10,967 nucleotides of DNA from contig PSRH01000163.1 in NCBI GenBank assembly GCA_003175915.1, positions 1-10,967 on the forward strand. Direction: 5' to 3'. Under the pieces are notes generated by a model that saw only the letters and a list, made by a program, of their open reading frames with translations, did not search any database and was not told where the DNA came from. Numbering within the stretch: position 1 is the first letter of the stretch; each line of letters begins with the position of its first letter. Made by a program: the position numbers and the translations under genes. This document shows positions 1 to 6,885 of this stretch, piece after piece. Source of the stretch: Candidatus Melainabacteria bacterium. GTDB lineage: Bacteria > Cyanobacteriota > Vampirovibrionia > Obscuribacterales > Obscuribacteraceae.

Positions 1-1
1 A

Positions 2-391
2 AGCGGGGCGACGGCCATCAAGCTTGATATGCTTGATGCTGAGCCGTTTTACGACGGCGTTGCCAGGGTGATGCGTAAGGGAAGCAAAACCTATGTGTTC
101 ATTAATAAGGATGGCAAAACTGTTCTGTCGCCAAAGTTTGAGGACTTCGATTGTTTTTCGGATGGACTGTTGATGGTTGGCGATGGCAAATTATGGCGTT
201 TCATCGACAAATCCGGTCACCCGGCCTTTGCCGGTTCGTTTCCCGACGCCCAACCATTTTCCGAGGGTCTTGCTGCTGTTAAGCGCGGTAAGTTATGGGG
301 TTATGTTGATAAGACCGGTAAATGGGTGATCGAACCCCGTTTCAAATTGGCTTTGAAATTCTCCAACGGCTTGGCTGCTGTGGAACCCTGA
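2..391 (+). CDS. WG-repeat protein, 3' end (5' part outside window)
   Basis: This is the C-terminal part of a WG-repeat protein. The frame is open from base 2, so the first ATG in it (base 29) is probably internal and the gene starts upstream of the window. The visible 129 residues hold about three repeats of roughly 45 residues, each with the pattern aromatic-x-(D/E)-G-L-A-x-V, then a K-x-W-G-Y or K-x-W-R-F core, then D-K-(S/T)-G-K and a (V/I)-I-x-P-x-F segment. The clearest unit reads KLWGYVDKTGKWVIEPRF. WG (KWG) repeats form beta-rich scaffolds often seen in exported or surface proteins of environmental bacteria; no enzymatic role is known for the repeat itself. The N-terminal part, where a signal peptide would lie, is not visible. 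The gene ends at a TGA 7 bases before the stop of the convergent SH3 gene, with no clear terminator between them. Confidence 0.85.
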   Translation, partial: SGATAIKLDMLDAEPFYDGVARVMRKGSKTYVFINKDGKTVLSPKFEDFDCFSDGLLMVGDGKLWRFIDKSGHPAFAGSFPDAQPFSEGLAAVKRGKLWGYVDKTGKWVIEPRFKLALKFSNGLAAVEP

Positions 392-398
392 GACCTGC

Positions 399-1073
399 TT
401 AGAGGCCTGCCACGCCGAACCAGGTCATACGCCACTTTCCCTTCACCTTTTTGAAAGTCGCGTATTCATCGTATGGACTTAACAGGTTAGCGGATTTGAC
501 AAAACCAGTCTTTCCATCCCTGGTTTTGACCTCCACCCATTCTGCCTTGATAGGAGCAGGATCTCCGGGTTTCAAGACAGTAACTAGCTGGCAATCCAGA
601 AGACGCAAGGCTTTAGAGGAGTCGCTTGGGGACTTGCGCAAGATTGAATTTTTATCCCAAATGGCCGCCTCAATCTTCTCACCGTCAGCCGGATCGAAAA
701 CAATTGCCGGTGCCTCGTATTCACCGCTCTCTTTATCAAAGTGAGCAGCGTGCTTGAGCGCTCTTTCCAGGCGCGACCAAAAGGAGCTGTCAGGCGAGAG
801 ATTGTGCCACTGTTCGTTCAAGGCGTGCCAACCCGTTGCAGCTCCCAACCCAGTTTTGATATCGTCGGCTGTTGCCTCCTGCAAGAATTTTTTGTCCCGC
901 TGTTTGACCGCACTCAAGAGCTGGCTGCGGAATTTGACGAAGGAGGCATTCTTCGCCCCGTCGTCGACGATCGTTATTTTGCTACTGGATGTGATGCTAG
1001 AAGCAATCGCTGGCAGCCAAGCAAATAGCGGTAAGGAAAAAAGAAAAGCCCAAATAAGTGAATTGTATTTCAT
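399..1073 (-). CDS. Secreted SH3-domain protein of unknown function
   Basis: The product is 224 residues. It starts with a signal peptide: a short basic N-terminus (MKYN), a hydrophobic stretch at about residues 6-20, and a likely cleavage site near PAIAS (21-25). Residues 40-130 are a mostly helical, charged region that I do not recognise. Residues 140-200 look like a bacterial SH3 domain: an I-L-R-K-S-P entry, a V-T-V-L strand, W179-V-E-V and D186-G-K-T-G-F-V. The tail ends K-G-K-W-R-M-T-W-F-G, a lysine/tryptophan-rich strand common after such domains. Bacterial SH3 domains often bind cell wall or other proteins outside the membrane, so a periplasmic or cell-wall-linked role is inferred. 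The start is ATG; no strong Shine-Dalgarno is seen upstream on the minus strand. It is divergent from the secreted protein at 1233 and convergent with the WG gene. Confidence 0.8.
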   Translation of the reverse strand: MKYNSLIWAFLFSLPLFAWLPAIASSITSSSKITIVDDGAKNASFVKFRSQLLSAVKQRDKKFLQEATADDIKTGLGAATGWHALNEQWHNLSPDSSFWSRLERALKHAAHFDKESGEYEAPAIVFDPADGEKIEAAIWDKNSILRKSPSDSSKALRLLDCQLVTVLKPGDPAPIKAEWVEVKTRDGKTGFVKSANLLSPYDEYATFKKVKGKWRMTWFGVAGL

Positions 1074-1169
1074 GGCATACCCGCAACCCGGCAGGGGCTA
1101 TTCATAATAATTGATTGCCCGGCCTGACCAGCCGTCTGGCGTGCAAGAGTACGGACTTGCTCTTTCAGT

Positions 1170-1198
1170 TTGTCAACCAGGTGTCCCCTGACTGTAAA
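1170..1198 (+). promoter_or_regulatory. Candidate sigma70-type promoter for the gene at 1233
   Basis: TTGTCA at 1170-1175 (5 of 6 to the -35 consensus), a 17-base spacer, then TGTAAA at 1193-1198 (4 of 6 to the -10 consensus). Transcription would begin near 1205, leaving a leader of about 28 bases before the GTG at 1233. The rest of the 159-base divergent gap (1074-1232) shows only a TATTAT box on the minus strand (1104-1109) that could serve the SH3 gene, but it has no good -35. Confidence 0.4.
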
Positions 1199-1232
1199 CT
1201 ATTGAGCGATCATTTGTAATGCCGGGAGCTGA

Positions 1233-2273
1233 GTGAATAGAAAAGACGAAATCAAGCGCTTCTGGTGGGTACCTTGCCTTTTGGCATTGCTGGCGGGCCT
1301 TCTCGGACAAACCAGCGCTTCCGCCCTAATTGCGGATTACACGCCTCTTAACCAATCGGACCTCCGCTCTAAATTCAAACTGAAGTTGGTAGCCAACGGC
1401 GAAGACTTGAAAAAGGGAAAGGAATTGTCGGTATCCGGTTGCCGCTTGAAGCTGAAAAGCGAAACGGACCTGGAGATTTCAGGAAAGGACGCTGAAGGAA
1501 AATCATTTGTCGTCGTTACCCCCTTTTCCGGACTGGGAACGACAATTTTCTCAGGCGACCTGGATAACAATGGCGTAATGGACATCGTTGTGATCGGGGT
1601 GACTGGCGGGTGTGGCTATGCTCCACCGAGAACTTTTGACTCGATTCTCTTCGACGAGAAACGACGGCCAGTGCTGTGGGGTGTGGAAAGCTACGCCTAC
1701 GGCGATGAAAATCCGAGTTGCTGCGACCTTATTCGCTTGAAAGGCGATCCGCGAGCGGTAATGGTAGTAGAGAGTATCGTCTATCATTCCGTCGGGGAAA
1801 AAGACTACTCCTACTGGCGCACCCTCTTGTTCCGGGCTGAGAACGGCGGTTGGCGCTTATTGCCTAGCTATCGCGGGCAGGCGATGCCGCTTATGGTCCG
1901 CTTCAGGTTTAAAAGCAATCACCAATTGGCTAAAGTGATTCCATCCGATATTCGTTCTTTTCAAGACGCCTCCACGTTTGCTCCCTCAGGAAGGGGCATG
2001 AAAGAAGTAACGATCGAGCATTTGAAGACAGATAGTGAGGGCAATATTGAAAGCTTGGATTTTGGCGGCGGTCCAGTACCGAACAACTCAGCCAATGACT
2101 GGTATTACGGTTCGACGGTCTATTGCGAGGGGGACCCTCTGCAAGTGGTGTCGTATAACACGGGCTTAGCCGGTGAGTTTCTCAAAGATGCTGCCAATCG
2201 CAAGACTCGCATCAAGATTCCGGCCAATATGCGACCTGGTTGTCTGCCCCCGGCCATATGGCTTTCTCGGTGA
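1233..2273 (+). CDS. Secreted protein with DxDNNGxxD (FG-GAP-like) loop, function unknown
   Basis: The product is 346 residues, starting at GTG with GGGAG four bases upstream (1224-1228), a rather tight spacing. No other start in this frame would keep the signal peptide, which is good: basic MNRKDEIKR, hydrophobic residues 11-24, and a likely cleavage after A-S-A near residue 31. At residues 109-117 the motif D-L-D-N-N-G-V-M-D matches the calcium-binding loop of FG-GAP/VCBS-type repeats and is followed by a hydrophobic strand (IVVIG). Only one such loop is evident, so it is not a full beta-propeller on this evidence. Several cysteines (G-C-R-L, G-G-C-G-Y, S-C-C-D, Y-C-E-G, P-G-C-L) suggest disulfides in an exported protein. 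I do not recognise the family. It stands alone, with 228 bases before the next gene. Confidence 0.75.
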   Translation: MNRKDEIKRFWWVPCLLALLAGLLGQTSASALIADYTPLNQSDLRSKFKLKLVANGEDLKKGKELSVSGCRLKLKSETDLEISGKDAEGKSFVVVTPFSGLGTTIFSGDLDNNGVMDIVVIGVTGGCGYAPPRTFDSILFDEKRRPVLWGVESYAYGDENPSCCDLIRLKGDPRAVMVVESIVYHSVGEKDYSYWRTLLFRAENGGWRLLPSYRGQAMPLMVRFRFKSNHQLAKVIPSDIRSFQDASTFAPSGRGMKEVTIEHLKTDSEGNIESLDFGGGPVPNNSANDWYYGSTVYCEGDPLQVVSYNTGLAGEFLKDAANRKTRIKIPANMRPGCLPPAIWLSR

Positions 2274-2363
2274 GTCCGTACGGTGATTTTGATTAACAAG
2301 ATCTAGCAATTATGGCCGTTTGGAGTTCCTGCTCAGAGTGAGTGAGAATCAGCCTCGATCAGC

Positions 2364-2369
2364 TATAAT
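2364..2369 (+). promoter_or_regulatory. Candidate -10 box (TATAAT) for the GH65 operon
   Basis: A perfect TATAAT lies in the 228-base gap before the GH65 gene. No good -35 sits 16-18 bases upstream, so a promoter here would be activator-dependent or the match may be chance. If used, it gives a leader of roughly 125 bases containing the two hairpins listed below. The gap also holds two short overlapping hydrophobic reading frames (ATG at 2371, 12 codons; TTG at 2382, 32 codons), neither supported as a gene. No convincing terminator for the upstream gene is seen in 2274-2360. Confidence 0.3.
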
Positions 2370-2433
2370 CATGAAATTGTTTTGCTTGTTGTTGCAGCCG
2401 GACTCCTAGCCGTTGCGGAAAACAGGGGTGCTG

Positions 2434-2468
2434 GCTCGATGCGGTCTCTAAGTACCGCTAAAACGAGC
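2434..2468 (+). promoter_or_regulatory. Two-tier stem-loop in the GH65 leader
   Basis: An outer perfect 5-base stem pairs GCTCG (2434-2438) with CGAGC (2464-2468). Inside it a second perfect 5-base stem pairs GCGGT (2441-2445) with ACCGC (2454-2458), closing an 8-base loop. The two stems are joined by an asymmetric internal loop (2 bases on one side, 5 on the other, TAAAA). It lacks a T-tract, so it is not a standard terminator. It could be a leader RNA structure or chance; no known riboswitch class is recognised. Confidence 0.35.
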
Positions 2469-2480
2469 ATTACGACCTAG

Positions 2481-2498
2481 CAGAATCTTGGAATTCTG
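2481..2498 (+). promoter_or_regulatory. 6-base inverted repeat just before the GH65 start
   Basis: CAGAAT (2481-2486) and ATTCTG (2493-2498) are a perfect inverted repeat with a 6-base loop, CTTGGA, ending three bases before the ATG at 2502. As RNA it would be a small hairpin holding the only upstream GGA (2490-2492) in its loop; as DNA it could be a dyad operator. It does not match the LacI-family pattern with a central CG that is common for sugar operons. Confidence 0.35.
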
Positions 2499-2501
2499 AC
2501 A

Positions 2502-4895
2502 ATGAGAGCACAAATCATGGAACGGGAACAGAATCAAGTTTCCTCAGAGGCTTGGCAGCTTGCAGAAAGCAGCTTTGAGATTGACCAGAATGCGGTTCGA
2601 GAAACCTTATTTGCTCTTGGAAATGGCTATATTGGTCTTCGAGGTACTCACGAAGAACGGTTTGACGGGTTCGAAGCGAGCTCGATCGAGGGAACCTTTA
2701 TAAATGGTTTTTATGAATCTTCACCGCTCCGCTATCCGGAAACGGCATATGGTTTGGCCAAAGAGCATCAGTTTATGCTCAATGTGCCCAATGCAAAATG
2801 CATAAACTTTTCCATTGAAGGCGAAGAATTTGACTTGTTTACTGGCGAGATCGTCAGCTATGAGCGGTCACTCGACTTCAGGACCGGGGTACTTATCCGC
2901 AAGCTCGAGTGGAAATCACCGGCGGGCCGGCGGCTCTCGGTTACCAGCCGGCGGTTGGTGCCTTTTCGGCGGAAAAATATCTTCGCCATTGAGTACGAAG
3001 TAAAGCTGCTCAATTGTTCCGGAACCATTACCCTCGCCTCTGTTCTGGACGACGGGGCCAAGGAAGTAGAAGAGGAAGGTAAACCTCGTTATGGCGCCGC
3101 GGTTGCCTCGGTCGGTGGCGTCACGTTCGACCTGTTAGGTATCGAACAAATGGAAAACTTCTCGGCGTTGATTCACCGAACAAGAAATAGCCGTCTGGTG
3201 CTCGTCAGCGCCATCGAAAACGATTTAGTCAGCCCCAGTGGGAATTCGGTAAAGAAGGAAACAATATCAACCGATCAAAGGTACGGACAAATTTATCGAG
3301 CCAGGCTGGAAGAAAATGGTTCGATTTGCCTGACGAAATTTGGCGCTTACTTTACCTCGCGCGACTATCCCGAATCTGAGTTGATTGGCCTTGCCAAGAA
3401 AGCTCTAAAAGAGGCACGACAAGTAGGGTTTGACGCTCTCTGCGCGGAACAGAAGGAGTTTCTGTCCGAATTCTGGCATTATGCGGACAACGAAATCCGG
3501 GGCGATGATGCCCTGAACCAGGGCGTGCATTTTAACCAGTTCCATCTATTGCAGTCCGTTGGTCGGGATGGGCACACCAGCATAGCTGCAAAAGGTTTGA
3601 CCGGCGAGGGCTATGGAGGACACTACTTCTGGGATGCAGAGACATACGCTCTGCCTTTCTATTTGTATACCCGGCCGGAAATAGCTCGAAGGATGCTGGA
3701 GTATCGCTACAGCATCTTAGATAAGGCGAGAACAAGAGCCAGGGAAATGTCGCATTCCAAGGGTGCGCTTTATGCCTGGCGAACCATTGCCGGCGAGGAG
3801 TGTTCGGCTTACTTTCCTGGCGGCACGGCGCAGTATCACATCAACGCCGACATCGCCTACGCCGTCAAGCAATATCATGAGGCGACACTGGACGAAGAAT
3901 TCATGACTAAGTATGGTGCTGAAATCGTCCTGGAGACGGCCCGCATCTGGATAGGAATCGGTAGCTACATTCCCAAGAAAAACAACCAGTTTTGCATCAA
4001 CGAAGTCACCGGACCGGACGAATACACGGCAATGGTGAACAACAACTTCTACACCAACGCTATGGCCCAGATGCATCTTAAGTTCGCAGCAGACATTGCG
4101 GCCAAAATGAAGAAATCGCAGCCGACTGAGTTCGAGCGATTAAAAACAGCGATTGGTTTGACGGATGACGAACCGAAAGAATGGGTAAAGGCCGCACTAG
4201 CTATGTACTTGCCTTATGATCAAGAGTTGGGCATCCATCCCCAGGACGACACTTTCCTCTATAAGAAGGTCTGGAATCTGGCGGAAAACCCGCGGAAATC
4301 ACACGACCTGCCGCTTCACTATCACTATCTAGTAATTTATCGACATCAAGTCTGCAAGCAGGCTGATGTCGTTCTTGCTGATTTCCTGCTCGGCGATCAT
4401 TTTTCCGCAGAGGATAAAAAGCGTGACTACGATTATTATGAGGCGATCACAACCCACGATTCCTCGCTGTCGCATTGCACATTTAGCGTAATGGCCTCTG
4501 AGATTGGCTATTACGACAAGGCCTATCAGTACTTCATGAAAACTGCCCGGGGTGATCTGGACAATCTCCACAAGAATACTTCGTATGGAGTACACGTTGC
4601 TTCCATGGCCGGCACCTGGATGGCTGTCGTTTGTGGTTTTGGTGGCATGCGTGCCTATCAGGGCAAACTCCAGTTTGCTCCGTACTTACCCGAGAAGTGG
4701 GAACAGTACGCTTTCAGAATTTATTTTCAGTCTAAGCTCGTATTGATAGAGGTCGACAAAAATGAAGTGAGGTATCGCCTGTTAGAAGGTGATGCTTTGC
4801 AGTTCTCTCACTACGGTACGCCGATACAATTGACCAAGGCTGCCCCAGTGCACGTGGCTAAAGCAGTCGCGAACAAGAAAGCCGTGGCAAGATAG
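2502..4895 (+). CDS. GH65 alpha-glucobiose phosphorylase (trehalose/kojibiose type)
   Basis: A 797-residue inverting glycoside phosphorylase of family GH65, which splits an alpha-linked glucose disaccharide with phosphate to beta-glucose 1-phosphate and glucose in the cytoplasm. Residues 1-270 form the N-terminal beta domain, opening with the typical A-L-G-N-G-Y-I-G-L-R-G-T-H-E-E. The (alpha/alpha)6 catalytic domain follows (about 330-690), with Y-F-W-D-A-E-T near its start and the general acid expected at Glu507 in G-P-D-E-Y (504-508). The phosphate site is expected around His698 and Ser701 in H-V-A-S-M-A-G-T-W. The loop after G-E-E-C (431-434) reads S-A-Y-F-P-G-G-T-A-Q-Y-H-I-N-A-D; maltose phosphorylases as I recall them carry H-N-E-W-E-I-T-F-E-E-I-H here, so a trehalose, kojibiose or related specificity is more likely. 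Length is normal for the family. The start may instead be ATG 2517, which has GAGAG eight bases upstream. The mutase follows after 19 bases. Confidence 0.93.
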   Translation: MRAQIMEREQNQVSSEAWQLAESSFEIDQNAVRETLFALGNGYIGLRGTHEERFDGFEASSIEGTFINGFYESSPLRYPETAYGLAKEHQFMLNVPNAKCINFSIEGEEFDLFTGEIVSYERSLDFRTGVLIRKLEWKSPAGRRLSVTSRRLVPFRRKNIFAIEYEVKLLNCSGTITLASVLDDGAKEVEEEGKPRYGAAVASVGGVTFDLLGIEQMENFSALIHRTRNSRLVLVSAIENDLVSPSGNSVKKETISTDQRYGQIYRARLEENGSICLTKFGAYFTSRDYPESELIGLAKKALKEARQVGFDALCAEQKEFLSEFWHYADNEIRGDDALNQGVHFNQFHLLQSVGRDGHTSIAAKGLTGEGYGGHYFWDAETYALPFYLYTRPEIARRMLEYRYSILDKARTRAREMSHSKGALYAWRTIAGEECSAYFPGGTAQYHINADIAYAVKQYHEATLDEEFMTKYGAEIVLETARIWIGIGSYIPKKNNQFCINEVTGPDEYTAMVNNNFYTNAMAQMHLKFAADIAAKMKKSQPTEFERLKTAIGLTDDEPKEWVKAALAMYLPYDQELGIHPQDDTFLYKKVWNLAENPRKSHDLPLHYHYLVIYRHQVCKQADVVLADFLLGDHFSAEDKKRDYDYYEAITTHDSSLSHCTFSVMASEIGYYDKAYQYFMKTARGDLDNLHKNTSYGVHVASMAGTWMAVVCGFGGMRAYQGKLQFAPYLPEKWEQYAFRIYFQSKLVLIEVDKNEVRYRLLEGDALQFSHYGTPIQLTKAAPVHVAKAVANKKAVAR

Positions 4896-4914
4896 GCAGA
4901 GCTAAATAGAATTG

Positions 4915-5565
4915 ATGCGTAAGGCAGTAATCTTTGATCTTGATGGTGTCATCACTGATACCGCTCGCTATCATTTCCTGGCCTGGAAGCACATGGCCAA
5001 TCAAATTGGCATTGATATCGATGAGAAGTTCAATGAGACGCTTAAGGGCGTCGACCGTATGGGTTCACTGGAACGCATTCTGGCCTTGAGCAAAAAGCAT
5101 TACTCTGACAACGAAAAACATGCTCTGGCCGATCAGAAGAACGAATACTACAAAGAACTGATCAAAGGAATGACCGCAAAGGATCTATTGCCCGGAGCCG
5201 CTTCGGCATTGAAGTCCTTGAAAGAAATGGGGGTCAAGACTGGTCTTGCCTCGGTTAGCAAGAATGCGGGAACTATTCTTGACAGGCTGGGGATTTCTCA
5301 TTGTTTCGACTATGTGGTTGACGCGAATCTGATTTCCAAGGGTAAGCCAGATCCAGAGATATTCCTAACTGCAGCGAAAGAACTCGATACCGATCCAAAA
5401 GATTGCGTTGGTGTTGAAGATGCCGTTGTCGGAATTCAGGCAATAAAGTCGGCTGGAATGTATGCTATTGGGGTTGGCGATAAGAGCGTGCTCAACCAGG
5501 CCGATCGGGTCATTCCCGACCTGAATTCGATGCCTCTTGGTGAGGCTTTCAAAGCCATTCCCTGA
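4915..5565 (+). CDS. pgmB: Beta-phosphoglucomutase
   Basis: A HAD-superfamily enzyme of 216 residues that converts beta-glucose 1-phosphate to glucose 6-phosphate via beta-glucose 1,6-bisphosphate. It aligns by eye with Lactococcus lactis PgmB almost residue for residue: F-D-L-D-G-V-I-T-D-T with the nucleophile Asp8 and acid/base Asp10; the cap-domain A-W-K and L-K-G-V; S113-V-S115-K116-N for motif II; K144-P-D-P for motif III; and E168-D169 for magnesium. ATG 4915 is preferred over the TTG directly before it because it puts the catalytic aspartates at the family's positions. The gap to the GH65 stop is 19 bases with no evident terminator, so the two are almost certainly one operon. The mutase takes the beta-anomer made by the inverting GH65 enzyme, which supports both calls. 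Confidence 0.95.
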   Translation: MRKAVIFDLDGVITDTARYHFLAWKHMANQIGIDIDEKFNETLKGVDRMGSLERILALSKKHYSDNEKHALADQKNEYYKELIKGMTAKDLLPGAASALKSLKEMGVKTGLASVSKNAGTILDRLGISHCFDYVVDANLISKGKPDPEIFLTAAKELDTDPKDCVGVEDAVVGIQAIKSAGMYAIGVGDKSVLNQADRVIPDLNSMPLGEAFKAIP

Positions 5566-5597
5566 TTCCCCGGTCGCTCTTGGCTAATGGACATAAG

Positions 5598-5628
5598 TCT
5601 TCCGCTCTGAATTGACTGGAGGAAGAGC
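5598..5628 (+). promoter_or_regulatory. Shine-Dalgarno of the Old Yellow Enzyme gene, with possible masking hairpins
   Basis: GGAGGAAGAG (5618-5627) is a strong ribosome binding site just before ATG 5632. Two upstream segments can pair with it and exclude each other: TCTTCC (5598-5603) with GGAAGA (5621-5626), or GCTCT (5604-5608) with AGAGC (5624-5628). Either would partly cover the site. The strength of the Shine-Dalgarno itself supports the 5632 start; the hairpins are only a possibility. Confidence 0.4.
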
Positions 5629-5631
5629 AGC

Positions 5632-6807
5632 ATGGTTCAAGAAAAGAGAGAAGCTCATAGCACCTGCGCATTTTCGCCTGAACGCCAGGCAAAGGCGATG
5701 TGCGAATTGAAGGATCGTACATCGGCAGGGCTCTTCGAGCCGATAAGCTTTCGCGGAGTCACGATCAAAAACCGAATCGGCGTGTCTCCAATGTGTCAAT
5801 ACAATTCAGTGGATGGCATGGCCAATGACTGGCATTTGGTTCACTTGGGCAGCCGTGCGGTAGGTGGTGCCGGGTTAGTAATGACCGAAGCAACCGCTAT
5901 TAGTCCGGAAGGGCGAATTACTCCTGAAGATTTAGGATTATGGAAAGACGAACAAATAGAACCGCTCGTGAAAATAGTACGCTTCATCAAGTCCTACGGC
6001 GCTGTTCCGGGAATACAATTGGCGCATGCCGGCCGCAAGGCTTCCACAGCCAACCCTTGGAAAAGCAAAGGCGGACGTCATGTGAAGGTCGACCTGTCTG
6101 ATCAAGAAGGGGGATGGCAACCGGTTGCCCCGAGCCCTCTCAAGTTTCAGGAGACCTCACGCACGCCGCACGAATTGACGATCGACGAGATAAAGCAAAT
6201 TCAAGCGAAATTCGCAGATGGAGCACGCCGGGCTGTAGAGGCAGGATTCTCTCTCATCGAACTGCACGCAGCCCATGGATACCTTTTGCATAATTTTTAT
6301 TCTCCTTTGACAAACCAACGTACGGATAATTATGGTGGCAGTTTTGAAAACAGAATTAGAATTGTCCTGGAAACACTGGAGGGAATGCGCAAGGTCATTC
6401 CAGATCAATTGCCATTGGCCATTCGCCTTTCTTGCAGCGATTGGGTTGAAGGCGGATGGACTGTGGATGACTCGGTTAGATTGGCAAAAATTCTCAAGCA
6501 AATGGACATTGCCTTTATCGATTGTAGTTCCGGATACGGTGTCAGTCATGCACGCTATCCGCATGGTCCTGGATGGCAAGTGCCGCTTTCCGATGCGATC
6601 AGAAATGGAGCTCAGGTGAGGACGGCTGCTGTTGGTGAAATCACCACTCCTGATCAGGCCGCTGAAATTATTGCCTCCGGTAAAGCCGACCTTGTGTTTC
6701 TGGCGCGGGAGTTTATGCGTGAGCCTTATTGGCCATATAAGGCCGCTAAGGAGCTGCAGTTGAAAGACGCGCAAACACTTCCACCAAATTACACTTATGC
6801 TATTTGA
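5632..6807 (+). CDS. NADH:flavin oxidoreductase, Old Yellow Enzyme class III (YqjM/XenA-like)
   Basis: An FMN-dependent ene-reductase of 391 residues that should reduce activated C=C bonds of alpha,beta-unsaturated carbonyls or nitro compounds using NAD(P)H. Seen: S-P-M-C55-Q-Y with the redox-tuning cysteine of the YqjM class (Cys26 in YqjM); H-A-G-R-K; the substrate-anchoring pair in H212-A-A-H215-G-Y217; the class signature S-P-L-T-N-Q-R-T-D-N-Y-G-G-S-F-E-N-R; and near the C-terminus the FMN phosphate region T-A-A-V-G and L-A-R-E-F-M-R-E-P-Y-W. YqjM is about 338 residues; the excess is mainly an N-terminal extension of about 29 residues before the usual start of the barrel. An ATG at 5698 would shorten it but has a weaker ribosome site. 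The gap after the mutase is 66 bases, so co-transcription is possible. Confidence 0.92.
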   Translation: MVQEKREAHSTCAFSPERQAKAMCELKDRTSAGLFEPISFRGVTIKNRIGVSPMCQYNSVDGMANDWHLVHLGSRAVGGAGLVMTEATAISPEGRITPEDLGLWKDEQIEPLVKIVRFIKSYGAVPGIQLAHAGRKASTANPWKSKGGRHVKVDLSDQEGGWQPVAPSPLKFQETSRTPHELTIDEIKQIQAKFADGARRAVEAGFSLIELHAAHGYLLHNFYSPLTNQRTDNYGGSFENRIRIVLETLEGMRKVIPDQLPLAIRLSCSDWVEGGWTVDDSVRLAKILKQMDIAFIDCSSGYGVSHARYPHGPGWQVPLSDAIRNGAQVRTAAVGEITTPDQAAEIIASGKADLVFLAREFMREPYWPYKAAKELQLKDAQTLPPNYTYAI

Positions 6808-6885
6808 GACTTTAATGACATACGGTTACTTTTGTGCGAATCTGAAACAAGTGCTAAGAGTTCGGAGTGAATTGAGGACAGTGTC

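Noticed and set aside
741..1107. Two plus-strand open frames opposite the SH3 gene
   Set aside because: The minus-strand gene has a signal peptide and SH3 features; the plus-strand frames have neither domains nor ribosome sites.
1121..1140. GC-rich short inverted repeat (CCAG/CTGG) in the divergent gap
   Set aside because: The stem is only four bases and has no placement that suggests an operator or terminator.
1219..1236. A five-codon ATG frame whose stop overlaps the GTG start at 1233
   Set aside because: It could be a coupling leader peptide, but it has no Shine-Dalgarno and a frame this short is expected by chance.
3717..4076. A minus-strand open frame of 119 codons inside the GH65 gene
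   Set aside because: It is antisense to the catalytic core of a well-supported enzyme and has no recognisable motif.
6157..6774. A long open frame on the minus strand (205 codons) opposite the Old Yellow Enzyme gene
   Set aside because: It lies wholly within a gene with full family motifs, its protein shows no recognisable domain, and it is a low-complexity antisense shadow.
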